A stretch of 5,709 bases of DNA from Pseudomonadota bacterium (lineage in GTDB: Bacteria > Pseudomonadota > Alphaproteobacteria > Acetobacterales > Acetobacteraceae): positions 1-5,709 of the forward strand of contig JAKBCJ010000318.1 in the NCBI GenBank assembly GCA_021807975.1, written 5' to 3'. The position numbers and the translations under genes were made by a program. Numbering within the stretch: the stretch's first letter is position 1; each line of letters starts with the position of its first letter. Shown here piece by piece: positions 5,296 to 5,709 of this stretch. The notes below the pieces were generated by a model. It had not been told where the DNA came from and ran no database searches. It was given only the letters and a program-made list of their open reading frames with translations.

Positions 5296-5301
5296 GACGG
5301 T
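5272..5301 (-). repeat. Perfect 11-bp-stem hairpin spanning a candidate start codon
   Basis: ACCGTCATGGC (5272-5282) and GCCATGACGGT (5291-5301) are exact complements around an 8-nt loop. No T-run follows on either strand, so it is not an obvious intrinsic terminator, although it lies downstream of the transporter gene. On the minus strand it contains the ATG of the 58-aa ORF. ACCGTCATGGCGCG (5272-5285) also occurs at 4587-4600 without the second arm, which suggests a dispersed repeat family. Confidence 0.6.
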
Positions 5302-5387
5302 CTCCGCCGACCGTGCGTCAATCGGAGCGGTGCTTTCGCCGCGTATCCCTGGCGTGCGATTTCGTACAAATCGCGTATCGACCCCTT

Positions 5388-5709
5388 CTACGCTGGCAGC
5401 GCTTTTCCTGCTGTTTCCGGCGCCAGGGCGATTGCGGGAAGACCCAGCAGATAGATCACCGACACGGCGGCGATCGCCCATGGATACGATCCAGTCAGCG
5501 CCACGAGGCCGCCCACCAGCGTTGGTCCCACCGCGCCGAGAATGCGCCCCAGGCTGAAGGCGAAACCCGCCCCGAACGATCGCTGCGCGGTTGGGAACAG
5601 TTCCGGCAGCCACAGGGTGAACAGCGCGAAGACGCCATTGGTGAAGAACCCCAGCGGGGGCAGCAACCAGATGAACAGGGTGACGCTGTTCAATATCTCC
5701 CCCGCCACG
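5388..5709 (-). CDS. MFS transporter, C-terminal fragment (5' end outside window)
   Basis: The frame is open to the right edge of the window and ends at TAG (5388-5390), showing the last 106 residues. Three hydrophobic segments are visible at about 9-34 (TLFIWLLPPLGFFTNGVFAL), 46-72 and 74-97, fitting transmembrane helices 10-12 of a 12-helix major facilitator. Between the first two is ELFPTAQRSFGAGFAFSLGR, the E-x-F-P-T-x-x-R-x-x-G-x-G pattern followed by G-R seen in metabolite:H+ symporters of this superfamily (sugar, sialic acid and aromatic acid porters). The tail PETAGKALPA resembles the PET motif after helix 12. The protein acts in the inner membrane. The substrate cannot be told from this part. 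The GTG near 5708 is internal, not the start, because a full-length transporter has about 400 or more residues. Confidence 0.9.
   Translation of the reverse strand, partial: VAGEILNSVTLFIWLLPPLGFFTNGVFALFTLWLPELFPTAQRSFGAGFAFSLGRILGAVGPTLVGGLVALTGSYPWAIAAVSVIYLLGLPAIALAPETAGKALPA

Noticed and set aside
5296..5613. Extension of the 58-aa ORF upstream to an ATG at 5613
   Set aside because: The extension is antisense-free but lies out of frame over the transporter gene, whose frame is clearly the real one. The internal ATG at 5295 has the better ribosome binding site.

Overview
The window looks like accessory DNA from a high-GC alphaproteobacterium. A Rhodospirillales or Acetobacteraceae-type host is my guess, from codon style and from the flanking MFS and hypothetical proteins; it is inference only. 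All confident genes except the one at the left edge lie on the minus strand. Base composition is uneven. A hand count gives 52/120 G+C (about 43%) at 421-540, inside the nuclease gene, against 48/60 (80%) at 4381-4440. This fits a transferred defence cassette set in a GC-rich chromosome.

Layout: (1) 1-143, plus strand: C-terminal end of a HigA/VapI-type antitoxin, cut by the window edge. (2) 169-3397, minus strand: a compact restriction-modification operon, transcribed vsr, then a C5-cytosine methyltransferase, then a putative restriction endonuclease with a C-terminal DUF3883-type nuclease fold. Spacing is tight (about 40 nt and 18 nt). (3) 3592-4251, minus strand: an unrecognised helical protein with a Pro/Lys-rich linker. 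(4) 4252-5118: about 0.87 kb without a convincing gene but rich in repeats. It holds a short GGAG-type tandem array, a 96-bp near-palindrome made of GAAGGGCGC-like units, and a 16-bp inverted repeat pair (4653-4668 and 5124-5139) that could be the ends of a small non-autonomous mobile element. A third 12-bp copy of the same end lies inside it. (5) 5119-5295, minus strand: a possible 58-aa ORF with a good ribosome binding site, whose start codon lies in an 11-bp-stem hairpin. (6) 5388-5709, minus strand: the last three transmembrane segments of an MFS transporter, truncated by the right edge.

How the genes work together (family knowledge plus inference): the methyltransferase marks host DNA at an unknown target with 5-methylcytosine. 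Vsr nicks next to the T:G mismatches left when 5mC deaminates, protecting the methylated sites from C-to-T mutation. The DUF3883 protein is the likely restriction partner. It comes last in the operon, so methylation and repair factors are made first. The least understood part of the system is the roughly 225-residue N-terminal region of the nuclease, which may carry target recognition. No CRISPR array, rRNA or tRNA was seen.
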